Of a DNA stretch of 64,000 nucleotides, positions 55,398 to 64,000 are shown one piece after another (position 1 is the stretch's first letter; each line of letters begins with the position of its first letter). The position numbers and the translations under genes were made by a program. A model generated the notes under the pieces. That model saw only the letters and a list, made by a program, of their open reading frames with translations, was not told the DNA's origin and searched no databases. The DNA lies in NCBI RefSeq assembly GCF_001183985.1, contig NZ_LFZW01000001.1, forward strand, positions 1,147,812-1,211,811, given 5' to 3'. The stretch is from Peribacillus loiseleuriae (GTDB taxonomy: Bacteria; Bacillota; Bacilli; Bacillales; DSM-1321).

Positions 55398-56606
55398 ATG
55401 AGACCGATTGTTTTTTTACATGCGGCAGATTTGCATTTGGACAGTCCGTTTACGGGACTAAAATATGTACCTCAAGCATGGGCAGGCGAAATTCGGGAAA
55501 GTCCGTTTAAGGCGTTCCGCAGTATCATTGATACGGCCATTCACAAGAAGGTAGACTTTATGCTTTTATCGGGAGACTTATTTGACGGCGAAAATAGAAG
55601 CTTACGAACTCAAGTGAGGTTTCGAAGTGAAATGGAGCGTTTGAAGGCTGTTGGGATTTCTGTATATATCATTCACGGCAACCACGATCATTTGGGGGGA
55701 GCATGGATACAAGTGGATTTACCTGATAATGTTCATGTATTTTCGGAAAAAGCGGGAATGAAGTCATTTCAAAAATGTGATGGTACGCTCGTACATATTT
55801 ACGGGTTCAGCTATCCAAAGCGACATGTAACAGAGAGAATGATCGATACATATGTAAAAATAGAGGGAGCCGATTATCATATTGGACTTCTACACGGAAA
55901 TTTAGAAGGATTTACAACTCATAGCCCTTATGCTCCGTTCTCGTTACGAGATCTCACAGACAAGCATTTCGATTATTGGGCGCTTGGACATATTCATAAA
56001 AGGCAAATTGTCGCTGAGCAACCACTTGCCATTTACCCAGGAAATATTCAGGGAAGAAATCGCAAGGAAAGTGGAGAGAAGGGCTGTTATATCATCGAGC
56101 TGGAAGGTAATGATTGGAAACACGAATTTATTCGAACGGCAGAAATGATTTGGGATACAGAAACTGTAACGATTCCTGAAATAAGTACTTTTGATTCAAT
56201 CCTTGATGAGTGCAAGAATCAGTTAATAAAATACCATGATGTTACAAAAAAATATTTACTTGAACTTACAGTAGATGGCAGAAATGTTCATCAACCTGAT
56301 GTACTTAGCGAAGAATTTCTAGCTGATGTTCTCTCTATTTTGCAAGAGCAGTCAGAGAATGAGGAATGGAATGTATGGCCATATCGGATGACGATTCACA
56401 GGGACACAATACCGGTTGTTTTACAGGACACTCCGTTTACATCAGAGCTTCTCTCAAAGGTGGAACGTTTTACAGAATTTGAAGAAGCCCTACAGCCTCT
56501 ATATCGGCATGGGATTGCTAAGAAATGGCTCGATTCACTGACGGAAGAGGAGCAAGAACAAATTCTAAAAGACGCCAAACGGATGCTTTTGCAAATGCTG
56601 CATTAA
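55398..56606 (+). CDS. yhaO: SbcD-like metallophosphoesterase YhaO
   Basis: 402 residues. The calcineurin-like phosphoesterase core has the metal ligands in HAADLHLDSPF, LLSGDLFDG, HGNHDH, GLLHGNLEG and ALGHIHKRQ. It resembles the Mre11/SbcD nuclease subunit. TTG 55392 is in frame, but GGAGG fits ATG 55398 at 7 bases. yhaN, an SbcC-like ATPase, follows after 14 bases, so the two probably form a nuclease-ATPase complex acting on DNA ends. Confidence 0.91.
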   Translation: MRPIVFLHAADLHLDSPFTGLKYVPQAWAGEIRESPFKAFRSIIDTAIHKKVDFMLLSGDLFDGENRSLRTQVRFRSEMERLKAVGISVYIIHGNHDHLGGAWIQVDLPDNVHVFSEKAGMKSFQKCDGTLVHIYGFSYPKRHVTERMIDTYVKIEGADYHIGLLHGNLEGFTTHSPYAPFSLRDLTDKHFDYWALGHIHKRQIVAEQPLAIYPGNIQGRNRKESGEKGCYIIELEGNDWKHEFIRTAEMIWDTETVTIPEISTFDSILDECKNQLIKYHDVTKKYLLELTVDGRNVHQPDVLSEEFLADVLSILQEQSENEEWNVWPYRMTIHRDTIPVVLQDTPFTSELLSKVERFTEFEEALQPLYRHGIAKKWLDSLTEEEQEQILKDAKRMLLQMLH

Positions 56607-56620
56607 GGGGGGAGAGTGGT

Positions 56621-59600
56621 TTGAGAATAAGAGAGATATACGTATATGGGTATGGAAAAATGGAAAATGAACGGTTTACAAATTTGACTGAATTGCATGT
56701 GTTTTTCGGGAAAAATGAAGCAGGCAAATCGACAATCATGTCGTTTATCCACAGTATATTATTTGGCTTTCCAACCAAAGTACAAAACGAGTTACGGTAT
56801 GAACCGAAAATGCACGCTAAATATGGTGGGCTGCTTATTGTTGCAACAAAGCAATATGGCGAGATAAGAATTGAACGGGTAAAAGGAAAAGCAACGGGGG
56901 ATGTATCTGTCACTTTTGCAAATGGTGAAGTTGCTGGAGAAGAAATACTTAACAATATCCTACATGGCATGGATAAGGCCTATTATCAATCAATTTTTTC
57001 TTTTGACCTACAAGGTCTACAGGGGCTACATACGATGGGAGAAGGGGACATTGGCAAGTATTTGCTATCAGCAGGTTTAGTTGGCAATGATAAGATTCTG
57101 GATGCAGAAGGGAGATTGCAAAAAGAGCTGGATCTACGGTTTAAACCCTCTGGACAGAAGCCGCTACTTAATAGTCAAATGAAGCAGCTGAAAGTACATC
57201 AACAAAATATGAAAAATTCAGGTGATGATCAACTGAATTATAACGAACTACAAAGTGAATTGAAAGAAATTGGTGAAGAACTAGAAGAGCTGAAGAAACA
57301 ATCTCAAGTTAATGAAGAACAGCTATTTTATACAGGGGAATATCTTCGAATCAAGCCGCTTGCTGAGGAACAGGCTGTCATCCAATCGAGACTGGACCGG
57401 TTAGGTGATCAAGTTTTTCCGATTGACGGTTTAAAACGGCTGGAACAGCTAAACTCTCTTCTTATTCAGCATGAGGCCAAGCAAGTTTCACTTCAACAAC
57501 AGTATCAAGAACTGATAACTGGAAAGGAAAAGATGGCCCCTTCACCTTTTTTAGAAGAACATAAGGAAAGTATCGAAACAGCTATCGAGAGTTCTGCACT
57601 ACTTGAACAATTGGAGCTTGATAAACATAAAGAGGACAAAGCTTTAGAACTAGTAAGTAAGGAAATCGACAATCTTAAGGATGATCTGTCCTTTAAAGGC
57701 CATGTAGAAGCAATCCTGCAACTAGACTTCAGCACCTTTATGAAGGAGAAAATAAGAACGCTCGCACAAAAAAAACGAGTGTTAAGTAATGAAAAAGAGC
57801 AGCTTGATGAACGAGATAAACGAGTAAAGGGACGATTAGAGCAGTCTGAAATGAGGCTTGAAGAACTAAAATGTAGGCGCTTGCCAAAGGAGCAGAGGCT
57901 AAAGCTCGAAACAGCAAAAGATCAAAGGCAAAATAAACAGTATCATATAGTGAAAAAAGAAATGCTTGATGAACAAATTGCGGACTTGGAGCGGAACTAT
58001 AAGGTACAGGAAAAAAAAGAGCGGGATCAACTTAGTAAAAAACGTGGTATTTTTTCTTTCATTAGCTTGATTCTATTAGGCCTATCGATCTATTCGATTT
58101 TTACTAAGCAGACAATACTTACGTTTTTCTTTGTAGTTGCGCTGGTTGCTATTTGGATAGGTTTCTTCTTTTTTAAGGAGAAACACACGTTAGCCGATGA
58201 TATACGGAGACTTTCTGAGGCTAAAGAAAAGAGGGTGTCCGTTGAGAAGGAAGAATCTCAAACTCGTTCAATGGAATATGAGTCAGATGCAGCTTTGCGT
58301 TTACTTGAACAAGATCGTGAACTAGAACGATTAATAGCCAATGAAGCATTTAAGAAGGAAGAACGGGAACAAGCATTTGATGATGTGATTCACGATTTTG
58401 AAACTTGGGAAGCATCATGGAAAACAGCTCAGGCGGAAGCGATGACTATTGTTAAGGTATGGGGTATCCCAGATGAAGCGATCGAGCATGACCTAGAGGA
58501 AGTCTTTGGCTTGCTTGAAAAATTAAAAGTGAAAGTAGAAGAAAGAAATGTGATTCGTAAAAACAATGAGTATATTCATAGTGAAATACAAAATAGGAAG
58601 AAAACATTGTTTTATTATACAGGGGAGCTGGGGGAATATCCGGGTACTTGGCAGGAAGCTCTTACTATTTTAAAAAGAGCATTAAATGATTTGTTCGAAA
58701 AGAAAATTCAACTGAAACAGCATGTTGAGGAAGAAACGAAAACAATGGTTGAACTTGAGAATCACAAATCTGAAAAGGATTATGTCATCGGGCAAATACA
58801 AGAATTGTACGACAAAGCGAATGTGGCGGATGAAGATGATTTTCGCGAAAAAGCATTACGGGCTGAAGAAAGACTACAGCTTCTTAGCCAACTGAAGCTT
58901 GTCGTCATGCAACTGGAGCAGTCACGTTTACAAGGGAATCAGCTAACTGAGTATATGGGAATGGATATTAGTAAGTATACGATTGAAAATCTTGAAGCAA
59001 TCCGAAATGAAATCACTAGTAGACAATCGACGCTGCTAGAGAAACAATCGGATTGGAAACATAGAATTAAACAGCTTGAAGAGGGTGGATTATATGATGA
59101 TAGAATGCATCAATTTCATGAAGCGCGCCAAGTGTTTAACGAAGATGCCAAAGACTGGGCCAAATATGCTGTTGCACGAAGTTTGCTGAATCAAACGATT
59201 GATGCGTTCAAAAAAGAACGTCTCCCTAGTGTTATAAACAAAGCAGAAGAGTATTTTTCCTATTTAACGGATGGACAGTATAGCCGAATTTTCCTGAATC
59301 ATGATACGGAAGGATTCACTGTCCAGCGCTCTGATCATCTGATGTTTGATGTCAATGAAGTGAGTCGTGGCACTGCCGAACAAATATACGTAGCGATTCG
59401 CCTTGCGCTCGCGGACCACACATTCAAGGAGGATCCTTTTCCGCTTATCATTGATGATAGCTTTGTGAATTTTGACAGTAAACGAACAGGAAACACGATT
59501 GCTTTATTAGCGAAAATATCTGAACAAAGGCAAATTATTTTCTTTACATGCCATGAACATCTGCTCAACTATTTTTCACAAGGAAGCTTGACCTATTTAT

Positions 59601-59626
59601 CTAATCCTATGGGTGCCTCTTTATGA
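56621..59626 (+). CDS. yhaN: SbcC/Rad50-like ATPase YhaN with central membrane segments
   Basis: About 1001 residues. N-terminal Walker A in FFGKNEAGKST (about residues 28-38) and a C-terminal ABC-type half ending LIIDDSFVNFD, separated by long coiled coils, as in Rad50/SbcC. In the middle (roughly residues 477-520) are two hydrophobic helices (FISLILLGLSIYSIF and FFVVALVAIWIGFFFF), so the coiled-coil apex is predicted to sit in the membrane. The frame is open from 56525, but GGGGGGAGAG fits TTG 56621 and gives MRIREIYVYGYG. Follows yhaO directly; the nuclease partner is likely YhaO. Confidence 0.9.
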   Translation: MRIREIYVYGYGKMENERFTNLTELHVFFGKNEAGKSTIMSFIHSILFGFPTKVQNELRYEPKMHAKYGGLLIVATKQYGEIRIERVKGKATGDVSVTFANGEVAGEEILNNILHGMDKAYYQSIFSFDLQGLQGLHTMGEGDIGKYLLSAGLVGNDKILDAEGRLQKELDLRFKPSGQKPLLNSQMKQLKVHQQNMKNSGDDQLNYNELQSELKEIGEELEELKKQSQVNEEQLFYTGEYLRIKPLAEEQAVIQSRLDRLGDQVFPIDGLKRLEQLNSLLIQHEAKQVSLQQQYQELITGKEKMAPSPFLEEHKESIETAIESSALLEQLELDKHKEDKALELVSKEIDNLKDDLSFKGHVEAILQLDFSTFMKEKIRTLAQKKRVLSNEKEQLDERDKRVKGRLEQSEMRLEELKCRRLPKEQRLKLETAKDQRQNKQYHIVKKEMLDEQIADLERNYKVQEKKERDQLSKKRGIFSFISLILLGLSIYSIFTKQTILTFFFVVALVAIWIGFFFFKEKHTLADDIRRLSEAKEKRVSVEKEESQTRSMEYESDAALRLLEQDRELERLIANEAFKKEEREQAFDDVIHDFETWEASWKTAQAEAMTIVKVWGIPDEAIEHDLEEVFGLLEKLKVKVEERNVIRKNNEYIHSEIQNRKKTLFYYTGELGEYPGTWQEALTILKRALNDLFEKKIQLKQHVEEETKTMVELENHKSEKDYVIGQIQELYDKANVADEDDFREKALRAEERLQLLSQLKLVVMQLEQSRLQGNQLTEYMGMDISKYTIENLEAIRNEITSRQSTLLEKQSDWKHRIKQLEEGGLYDDRMHQFHEARQVFNEDAKDWAKYAVARSLLNQTIDAFKKERLPSVINKAEEYFSYLTDGQYSRIFLNHDTEGFTVQRSDHLMFDVNEVSRGTAEQIYVAIRLALADHTFKEDPFPLIIDDSFVNFDSKRTGNTIALLAKISEQRQIIFFTCHEHLLNYFSQGSLTYLSNPMGASL

Positions 59627-59735
59627 GCAAAAAATAGGAATATTGTTTCATCATGAAAATCTAATAAGTTGAAACCGAAATATTGCAAGATATGGTATAC
59701 TATTGATACTTAACATAGAACGGGGGTATATACAC

Positions 59736-60680
59736 ATGCAAAAAGGCATCATTCACTTCGGTGTTGGTGAGGCAATGGATACATATATGTATATAAAAAG
59801 CAGTAACAAGGCAGTGGCTAGTAATGGCAAGCCCTTTCTGACACTGATCCTTTCTGATAAAACAGGAGAAATAGAAGCAAAGCTATGGGATATTTCTGAA
59901 GATGATGAGCGTAATTTTTCAGGTGAAAAAACGGTCAAAGTGCTAGGAGAGGTTCAGAATTTCCGAGGACGCAGCCAGCTAAAGATTCGGAATATCCGAT
60001 TGACGACTGAACAGGATGGAGTGACTCCAGCCGATCTTATTCAAACAGCTCCATTGAGCCAGGATGAAATGATGGGGAAAATTACGCAGTATATTTTTGA
60101 AATGAAAAATCCGAATATCCAAAGAGTCACACGTCATTTACTGAAAAAATACCAAAGTGATTTCTTGACATTCCCTGCTGCAACAAAAAACCATCATGAA
60201 TTTTATTCAGGACTTGCTTATCATGTAGTTTCCATGCTTGACTTAGCGAAGGGGATCACTGCTTTATACCCAACACTTGATAAAGACCTTTTATATGCGG
60301 GAATTATTTTGCATGACCTTGGTAAAGTGAAAGAGCTATCAGGTCCAGTGTCAACTGTTTATACAACTGAAGGCAATTTACTAGGCCATATTACGATTAT
60401 GGTCAATGAAATAGGAAAAGCTGCTGATGAATTGAACATTCAAAGTGAAGAAGTCATGATTCTACAGCATCTTGTCTTGAGCCATCATGGTAAAGCAGAG
60501 TGGGGGAGTGCGAAACCACCTTTAGTTCGTGAGGCAGAGGTTCTCCACTATATTGATAACTTAGATGCGAAGATTAATATGATGAACCGTGCTCTTGAAA
60601 AGGCTAAACCAGGCGAATTTACTGAAAAAGTATTCGCTCTTGAAAATCGTTCATTTTATAAACCGACATTTTCTGAATGA
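59736..60680 (+). CDS. yhaM: 3'-5' exoribonuclease YhaM
   Basis: 314 residues, the length I recall for B. subtilis YhaM. An N-terminal OB-fold ([29 protein letters not shown]) binds nucleic acid, and an HD hydrolase domain follows ([26 protein letters not shown]). It degrades RNA, and single-stranded DNA, from the 3' end. The frame is open from 59703; GGGGG fits ATG 59736. A terminator-like stem follows. Confidence 0.93.
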   Translation: MQKGIIHFGVGEAMDTYMYIKSSNKAVASNGKPFLTLILSDKTGEIEAKLWDISEDDERNFSGEKTVKVLGEVQNFRGRSQLKIRNIRLTTEQDGVTPADLIQTAPLSQDEMMGKITQYIFEMKNPNIQRVTRHLLKKYQSDFLTFPAATKNHHEFYSGLAYHVVSMLDLAKGITALYPTLDKDLLYAGIILHDLGKVKELSGPVSTVYTTEGNLLGHITIMVNEIGKAADELNIQSEEVMILQHLVLSHHGKAEWGSAKPPLVREAEVLHYIDNLDAKINMMNRALEKAKPGEFTEKVFALENRSFYKPTFSE

Positions 60681-60687
60681 TGATACA

Positions 60688-60727
60688 TGCACCGTGCGAA
60701 GATTTTGGCATTGGTGCTTTTTTTGTA
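60688..60727 (+). terminator. Terminator of yhaM
   Basis: GCACC pairs with GGTGC across a loop that can also pair partly, and is followed by seven T. Confidence 0.65.
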
Positions 60728-60749
60728 TTTATCCGAAAAGGAGGATGTC

Positions 60750-60842
60750 ACCAAGGATCTGACCTCATACTTTATAGACAGTTTATTATGTCATTTACAC
60801 GTCATATAACCGATAGATAGTAGATCTGGGGTCTGACCCTTT
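60750..60842. repeat. Hairpin repeat family, copy R5
   Basis: AGGATCTGACCTCATAC and GGGGTCTGACCC frame a centre homologous to R4, including ATAGATAGTAGAT. It lies between yhaM and yhaL. Confidence 0.65.
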
Positions 60843-60943
60843 CGTCATGGAACAGTCTCGATGAAAAACATGACATATATCTTCGCCCCATGCATATTCA
60901 TTAGTAATACAAGTGGGACAAGATCCCCGAAAGGAGCAAGAAC

Positions 60944-61132
60944 ATGCCAATTTGGATTTGGGTTATATTTGCAGGGATTTTAGTCAGTGCCTGGATGAGT
61001 GTTTATACGGCAAGGCAGGATCGAAAAAAGGAAAATGAGTGGATTGAACAGGAAGGGCAAAAGTATATAGAAAGAATGAAGGAAGAACAGGAAGACCGAG
61101 AAAAAGAGCAACAGCCAGGAATGGAACATTAG
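60944..61132 (+). CDS. yhaL: YhaL, small sporulation-type membrane protein
   Basis: 62 residues: one N-terminal membrane helix (residues ~3-20, IWVIFAGILVSAWMSV) and a highly charged tail (KEEQEDREKEQQ). Size and position before prsA match B. subtilis yhaL, which I recall as sporulation-related. GAAAGGAG lies 8 bases before the ATG. Confidence 0.85.
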   Translation: MPIWIWVIFAGILVSAWMSVYTARQDRKKENEWIEQEGQKYIERMKEEQEDREKEQQPGMEH

Positions 61133-61165
61133 AAAAGGCAGGTCATCAGACCTGCCTTTTTGTTT
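61131..61165 (+). terminator. Terminator of yhaL
   Basis: AAAAGGCAGGTC pairs with GACCTGCCTTTTT around an ATCA loop; it could serve both strands. Confidence 0.88.
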
Positions 61166-61237
61166 GCATAAGATTTGGGAGTTGATATGAAAGTTGCTTG
61201 TACACATCCAGCTCTTAACCTTAAATGTGTTTATGTT

Positions 61238-62110
61238 TTATTTCTTAGCCGGTTCTGCAGGCTCTTCTGTTTTGAATGCGTCTTTTAAATCATTATCATT
61301 CACTTTTAAATCTGCATCTTTCACTTCTTTATTAAGAGCTTTTTGAACTGCAGCATTATCAAGTTTAGAAAGTTTTAATTCTTTTTCGATCTCAGCCTTT
61401 GACTCTTCATAAGATTTTTTTTCTTTTTTATCTAGAAGTTGAATGATATGGAATCCATACTGGCTTTTAACAGGTTCGCTAATTTCATCTTTCTTCAATG
61501 TGTAAGCTGCGTTTTCAAATTCAGCAACCATTGCTCCTTGACCGAACCATCCAAGGTCTCCGCCTTTTTCAGCACTTCCAGTATCTGTAGAATATTCTTT
61601 TGCTAACTTAGCAAAGTCTTCACCATTTTTTAGCTTTTCTTTCACTTCTTTAGCAGTCGTTTCATCTTTAACGAGGATGTGTCTTGCATGAATTTCAGGC
61701 TTTTGATTATCGTAGTATTCTTTCATTTCTTTTTCAGTTACTTTAACACTAGCAAGTGCTGCTTTTTCTTGAAGCATTTGAACTTTAAGAGAACGCTTCA
61801 AGGCAGCTTCATCCATACCAGACTGAGCAAGTGCCATCTCATAGTTTTCTCCTAGCTGTGTCTTAAGCTCGTCCAATTTTTTGTCCAGCTCTTTATCGGT
61901 TACTTTATATTTATCTGAAAGAATCTTTTCGTATACTAGCTCTTGCAAAACTGCATCGCCATATCTTTCTTTCATTACATCGTAAAGCTCTTCTTTCGTG
62001 ATATCTCCAGCTTTGGAAGTTGCCACTGCTTTAGAATCTCCGCCGTTGCTACAAGCAGCTAGTCCAAGAAGACCCGCAATTACCATTATGGATAATGCCC
62101 ATTTTTTCAT
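61238..62110 (-). CDS. prsA: Foldase lipoprotein PrsA (peptidyl-prolyl isomerase)
   Basis: 290 residues. Lipoprotein signal with lipobox LAAC (Cys20). An N-terminal chaperone region is followed by a parvulin domain (about residues 138-228: [36 protein letters not shown]). It helps secreted proteins fold outside the membrane and is usually essential in Bacillus. AGGAG lies 9 bases before the ATG. Convergent with yhaL, as in B. subtilis. Confidence 0.95.
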   Translation of the reverse strand: MKKWALSIMVIAGLLGLAACSNGGDSKAVATSKAGDITKEELYDVMKERYGDAVLQELVYEKILSDKYKVTDKELDKKLDELKTQLGENYEMALAQSGMDEAALKRSLKVQMLQEKAALASVKVTEKEMKEYYDNQKPEIHARHILVKDETTAKEVKEKLKNGEDFAKLAKEYSTDTGSAEKGGDLGWFGQGAMVAEFENAAYTLKKDEISEPVKSQYGFHIIQLLDKKEKKSYEESKAEIEKELKLSKLDNAAVQKALNKEVKDADLKVNDNDLKDAFKTEEPAEPAKK

Positions 62111-62364
62111 TTAGAACAACTCCTGTTTATCTAGATTCGTGGCTGTTATGTGAATCCACAAAACTTACTATACCATATTTGGAAGTTTTTCGAAAATTAA
62201 AGTGCAAATTTTGCATCTTAGTTTGTAGAAAGTAGGTAACCGCCCACCCAATTTCCTGCCCTTTACATATGATGTAAGGATCGTTCACTCATATTGGTTC
62301 TATGCAGATTAGGCAGCTTGTTCTTTAACAAAGGCTGTCAATCAATATAAAGGAGGTAATATAT

Positions 62365-62451
62365 ATGGGCAATGGATTTAGCGGGGGATTTGCTTTGATA
62401 GTGGTTTTGTTTATTTTATTAATCATCGTTGGTGCTTCTTTTTGCGGGTAA
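62365..62451 (+). CDS. YjcZ-type sporulation microprotein, copy 1
   Basis: 28 residues: a Gly-rich start (MGNGFSGGFALIVVLFILL) and one membrane helix ending ASFCG. AAGGAGGT lies 8 bases before the ATG, a perfect ribosome binding site. Such tiny Gly-rich, single-helix proteins are annotated as the YjcZ sporulation family in Bacillus. Function is unknown. Below the length limit of routine gene finding. Confidence 0.85.
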   Translation: MGNGFSGGFALIVVLFILLIIVGASFCG

Positions 62452-62602
62452 ACACCACTTCTAATTAAAAAAACAAAAAGCCCACGCTTCTTAAAGCTAA
62501 GCTGAATAGAATATCGTAGCCGTTAAAGGGATGGTTGTAAAAAACGCAACTAGTTTTTGGAAACGGGATTGATTGTATGTACCATTGAGAGGAGGATACA
62601 CA

Positions 62603-62686
62603 ATGTCTGGAGGCGTCGGCGGAGGTTTCGCTTTGATAGTTGTACTTTTTATTCTTTTGATTATCATCGGGGCTTCATGGTTATAA
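62603..62686 (+). CDS. YjcZ-type sporulation microprotein, copy 2
   Basis: 27 residues (MSGGVGGGFALIVVLFILL, ending GASWL), nearly the same as copy 1 150 bases upstream. GAGGAGGATACACA precedes the ATG. A terminator follows after 10 bases. A tandem duplication of a spore-associated microprotein. Confidence 0.85.
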   Translation: MSGGVGGGFALIVVLFILLIIIGASWL

Positions 62687-62696
62687 AATTAGATAT

Positions 62697-62735
62697 TAAA
62701 AAAGGTGAACCACTAATGGATTCACCTTTTTTCGT
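62697..62735 (+). terminator. Terminator after the second YjcZ-type gene
   Basis: AAAAAAGGTGAACC pairs with GGATTCACCTTTTTT; a strong bidirectional-looking stem. Confidence 0.88.
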
Positions 62736-62788
62736 TCAATAAGCAAAAAGCACATCTTTTTCGATTCATTTTGGTGTCTGAACTTACT

Positions 62789-62832
62789 CTTGCTACCCAC
62801 GGGTCATAAGTCACTCGTGGGTAGTCCTTTTT
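62789..62832. terminator. Hairpin CTACCCACG/CGTGGGTAG
   Basis: A 9-bp perfect stem followed by TCCTTTTTG. It could be a terminator or the leftover right end of an IS200/IS605-type element, in which GTGGGTAGT-type hairpins are common. Confidence 0.55.
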
Positions 62833-62893
62833 GCTGTATCAAGGACCGAGAACGGTTATTCCGACCGCCGCCTATACAATTCATTCTTTATGA

Positions 62894-63013
62894 GGTTGTT
62901 CAAAAAGTCCGATAAAAAAGCTTACGATTTCTACGTCGCTCTGTCTCTCCGGTTCTCGAGACGATCGCTCGCAGACCTTCTCGGCTTTTGTTATCTTCCT
63001 TTTCGAACACACA
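62894..63013 (-). repeat. MITE-like element with GTTCAAAAAG inverted ends, copy 2
   Basis: Reverse complement of the element at 52317-52460, about 24 bases shorter: GTTGTTCAAAAAGTCCG at one end, TTCGAACACACACTTTAT at the other, and the shared GAGAGACAGAGCGAC (on the minus strand) inside. Confidence 0.6.
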
Positions 63014-63015
63014 CT

Positions 63016-63186
63016 TTATGTAAAGGATATTTCAACATACGAGGACAATAGTAAAATCGTAATTAAGATATTAATAGTCCGGAATACTTTCGTCTGGCGG
63101 TCTTCAGGAATTTCTTTTTGGATACATAATGAGTTTGTCATTCTGTTAATATTATATAGAATTAAGGCCGAGAAGATGATAAACAC
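63016..63186 (-). CDS. Possible small two-helix membrane protein
   Basis: A minus-strand frame open from 63336. AGGAG stands 11 bases before GTG 63186, which would give a 56-residue protein with helices at FIIFSALILY and INILITILLLSSYVEI around a polar loop (CIQKEIPEDRQTKVFRT). The longer ATG reading has no ribosome binding site. Family not recognised. Confidence 0.45.
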   Translation of the reverse strand: MFIIFSALILYNINRMTNSLCIQKEIPEDRQTKVFRTINILITILLLSSYVEISFT

Positions 63187-63307
63187 AATTATTATCACTC
63201 CTGAATCCCTCCCTCTAGAACAAGTCTGTATCTTTACGATACCAAATAATTTCATAAAAAGATACTTAAAACTTTTTAATTTGTTGTCTTCGCCATTTGT
63301 AAATATC

Positions 63308-63853
63308 CTAGTAATCTTTAAAAATAAGAATGTCATATCCTTGCTCAGTTTCTTCTACAAAGCTTTGTTCAGGTGACCCAACCATACATTTGAGCGCAAT
63401 AAAATCAGAAACGCATAATCCGGTGTGAATGGAAAGCAGTATGGTAAAATAATGCGCGTAATGTGGGAAAGCGTATGCGCCACCGATAAAAACACTGGTT
63501 AATACAAGAAAAGGAAAGAGTAAGGTTAATCTGTACAGTCGTTTTGGAATGGGGTCATTTATCTTGAATGAAATGAGTGGAACTACACCCCATTTTAAAT
63601 AAAGTGCAGGTCTAATTTTGGGATATTCCAAAATACAAGGACAGTAGTGTATAAGTTTATGAGTTGGATATAAGAAAAGCACTGAAAAAAGTAACACCCA
63701 GCCATAACCATCATACATGGAGACATTAGGAAAAAACGCGCTCATGCTTAAATAAATAACAATAAAAGAAAATAACGTGGTCATCATGGATAAAAATAAG
63801 ATAAATTGACTCCCGAATTGTCTATCCAAGTTGATCGACTTCCAGCTATTCAA
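63308..63853 (-). CDS. DUF3267-type membrane protein
   Basis: 181 residues with about five hydrophobic segments: NSWKSINLDRQFGSQFILFL at the start, the loop YPTHKLIHYCPCILEYPKIR, and the CVSDFIALKCMVGSPEQSFV segment before a polar tail ending GYDILIF. It matches the DUF3267 family, sometimes described as putative zincin peptidases. The frame extends a little upstream, but GGAGG fits TTG 63853 (8 bases) and gives MNSWKS, a typical family start. Function unknown. From 63854 to the window end there is only a short unstarted extension of this frame. Confidence 0.75.
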   Translation of the reverse strand: MNSWKSINLDRQFGSQFILFLSMMTTLFSFIVIYLSMSAFFPNVSMYDGYGWVLLFSVLFLYPTHKLIHYCPCILEYPKIRPALYLKWGVVPLISFKINDPIPKRLYRLTLLFPFLVLTSVFIGGAYAFPHYAHYFTILLSIHTGLCVSDFIALKCMVGSPEQSFVEETEQGYDILIFKDY

Positions 63854-64000
63854 AAAATTCGCCTCCACAAGCGGAATAGTAAGGATAATAAGATAAAGCC
63901 AATATGCTTTTCTTATAAAATCCTTCCCATACTTTACGATGATTAAGCAAAAAAATCAATAGAATATTACATGAAATAATCTGTTTGCGCTTGCAATCAT

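Overview
The window is chromosomal DNA of a low-GC, endospore-forming member of the Bacillaceae. The evidence is a gene order that matches, as I recall it, the Bacillus subtilis yheI-yheH ... yheE/yheD/yheC ... yheA ... yhaX-hemZ ... yhaQ-yhaP-yhaO-yhaN-yhaM-yhaL-prsA segment, strong AGGAGG-type ribosome binding sites, frequent TTG/GTG starts, spore-associated genes (YheC/YheD family, YjcZ-type microproteins), cre-like sites and a SAM (S-box) riboswitch. The species cannot be named from sequence reading alone. No rRNA, tRNA or CRISPR array was seen.

Layout. 1-2.6 kb: the end of yheI and all of yheH (heterodimeric ABC exporter). 3.1-7.1 kb: a three-gene set of a PlsY-like acyltransferase, a GNAT/class V aminotransferase fusion and an LtaS-type phosphoglycerol transferase. 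7.3-9.75 kb: metI-metC under a SAM riboswitch (minus strand). 10.2-14.7 kb: fumC, small genes and a BmrA-like ABC exporter. 15.3-22.3 kb: a ugp-type ABC importer (ATPase, two permeases, lipoprotein) followed by two glycerophosphodiester phosphodiesterases, a phosphodiester/glycerol-3-phosphate scavenging module. 22.5-30.9 kb: the most striking block. A sigma-54 activator faces a textbook -24/-12 promoter that drives a ferredoxin-NADP reductase, a ferredoxin, a Rieske oxygenase, an aldehyde dehydrogenase and a tartrate/D-malate dehydrogenase family enzyme. A sodium:solute symporter with a small DUF3311 partner follows, behind a near-perfect cre site. The enzyme set can be read as oxidative cleavage of L-carnitine or a related quaternary amine: carnitine to malic semialdehyde, to D-malate, to pyruvate. 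31-38 kb: a CocE-type hydrolase, a DMT permease, msmX with a perfect cre site, a PucR/CdaR-type regulator and small genes. 38.3-43.4 kb: four tandem YheC/YheD ATP-grasp proteins. 44-64 kb: the conserved yheA-yhaX-hemZ-yhaQPONML-prsA backbone, interrupted by a Zur-controlled znuA, an internally deleted IS200/IS605-type tnpB element, a VOC protein, a HU gene and a YkgA-like hydrolase. Two near-identical YjcZ microproteins and a DUF3267 membrane protein close the window.

Between genes the window carries dispersed repeats: five hairpin elements ending in GGGTCTGACCC-like inverted repeats, a pair of inverted elements with GTTCAAAAAG ends, and a duplicated terminator-plus-stem-loop relic. Several short reading frames look like eroded gene fragments. 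Together they suggest an old conserved backbone with several accessory blocks inserted and partly decayed. All functional assignments come from motif recognition and remembered family knowledge; no database search was possible.
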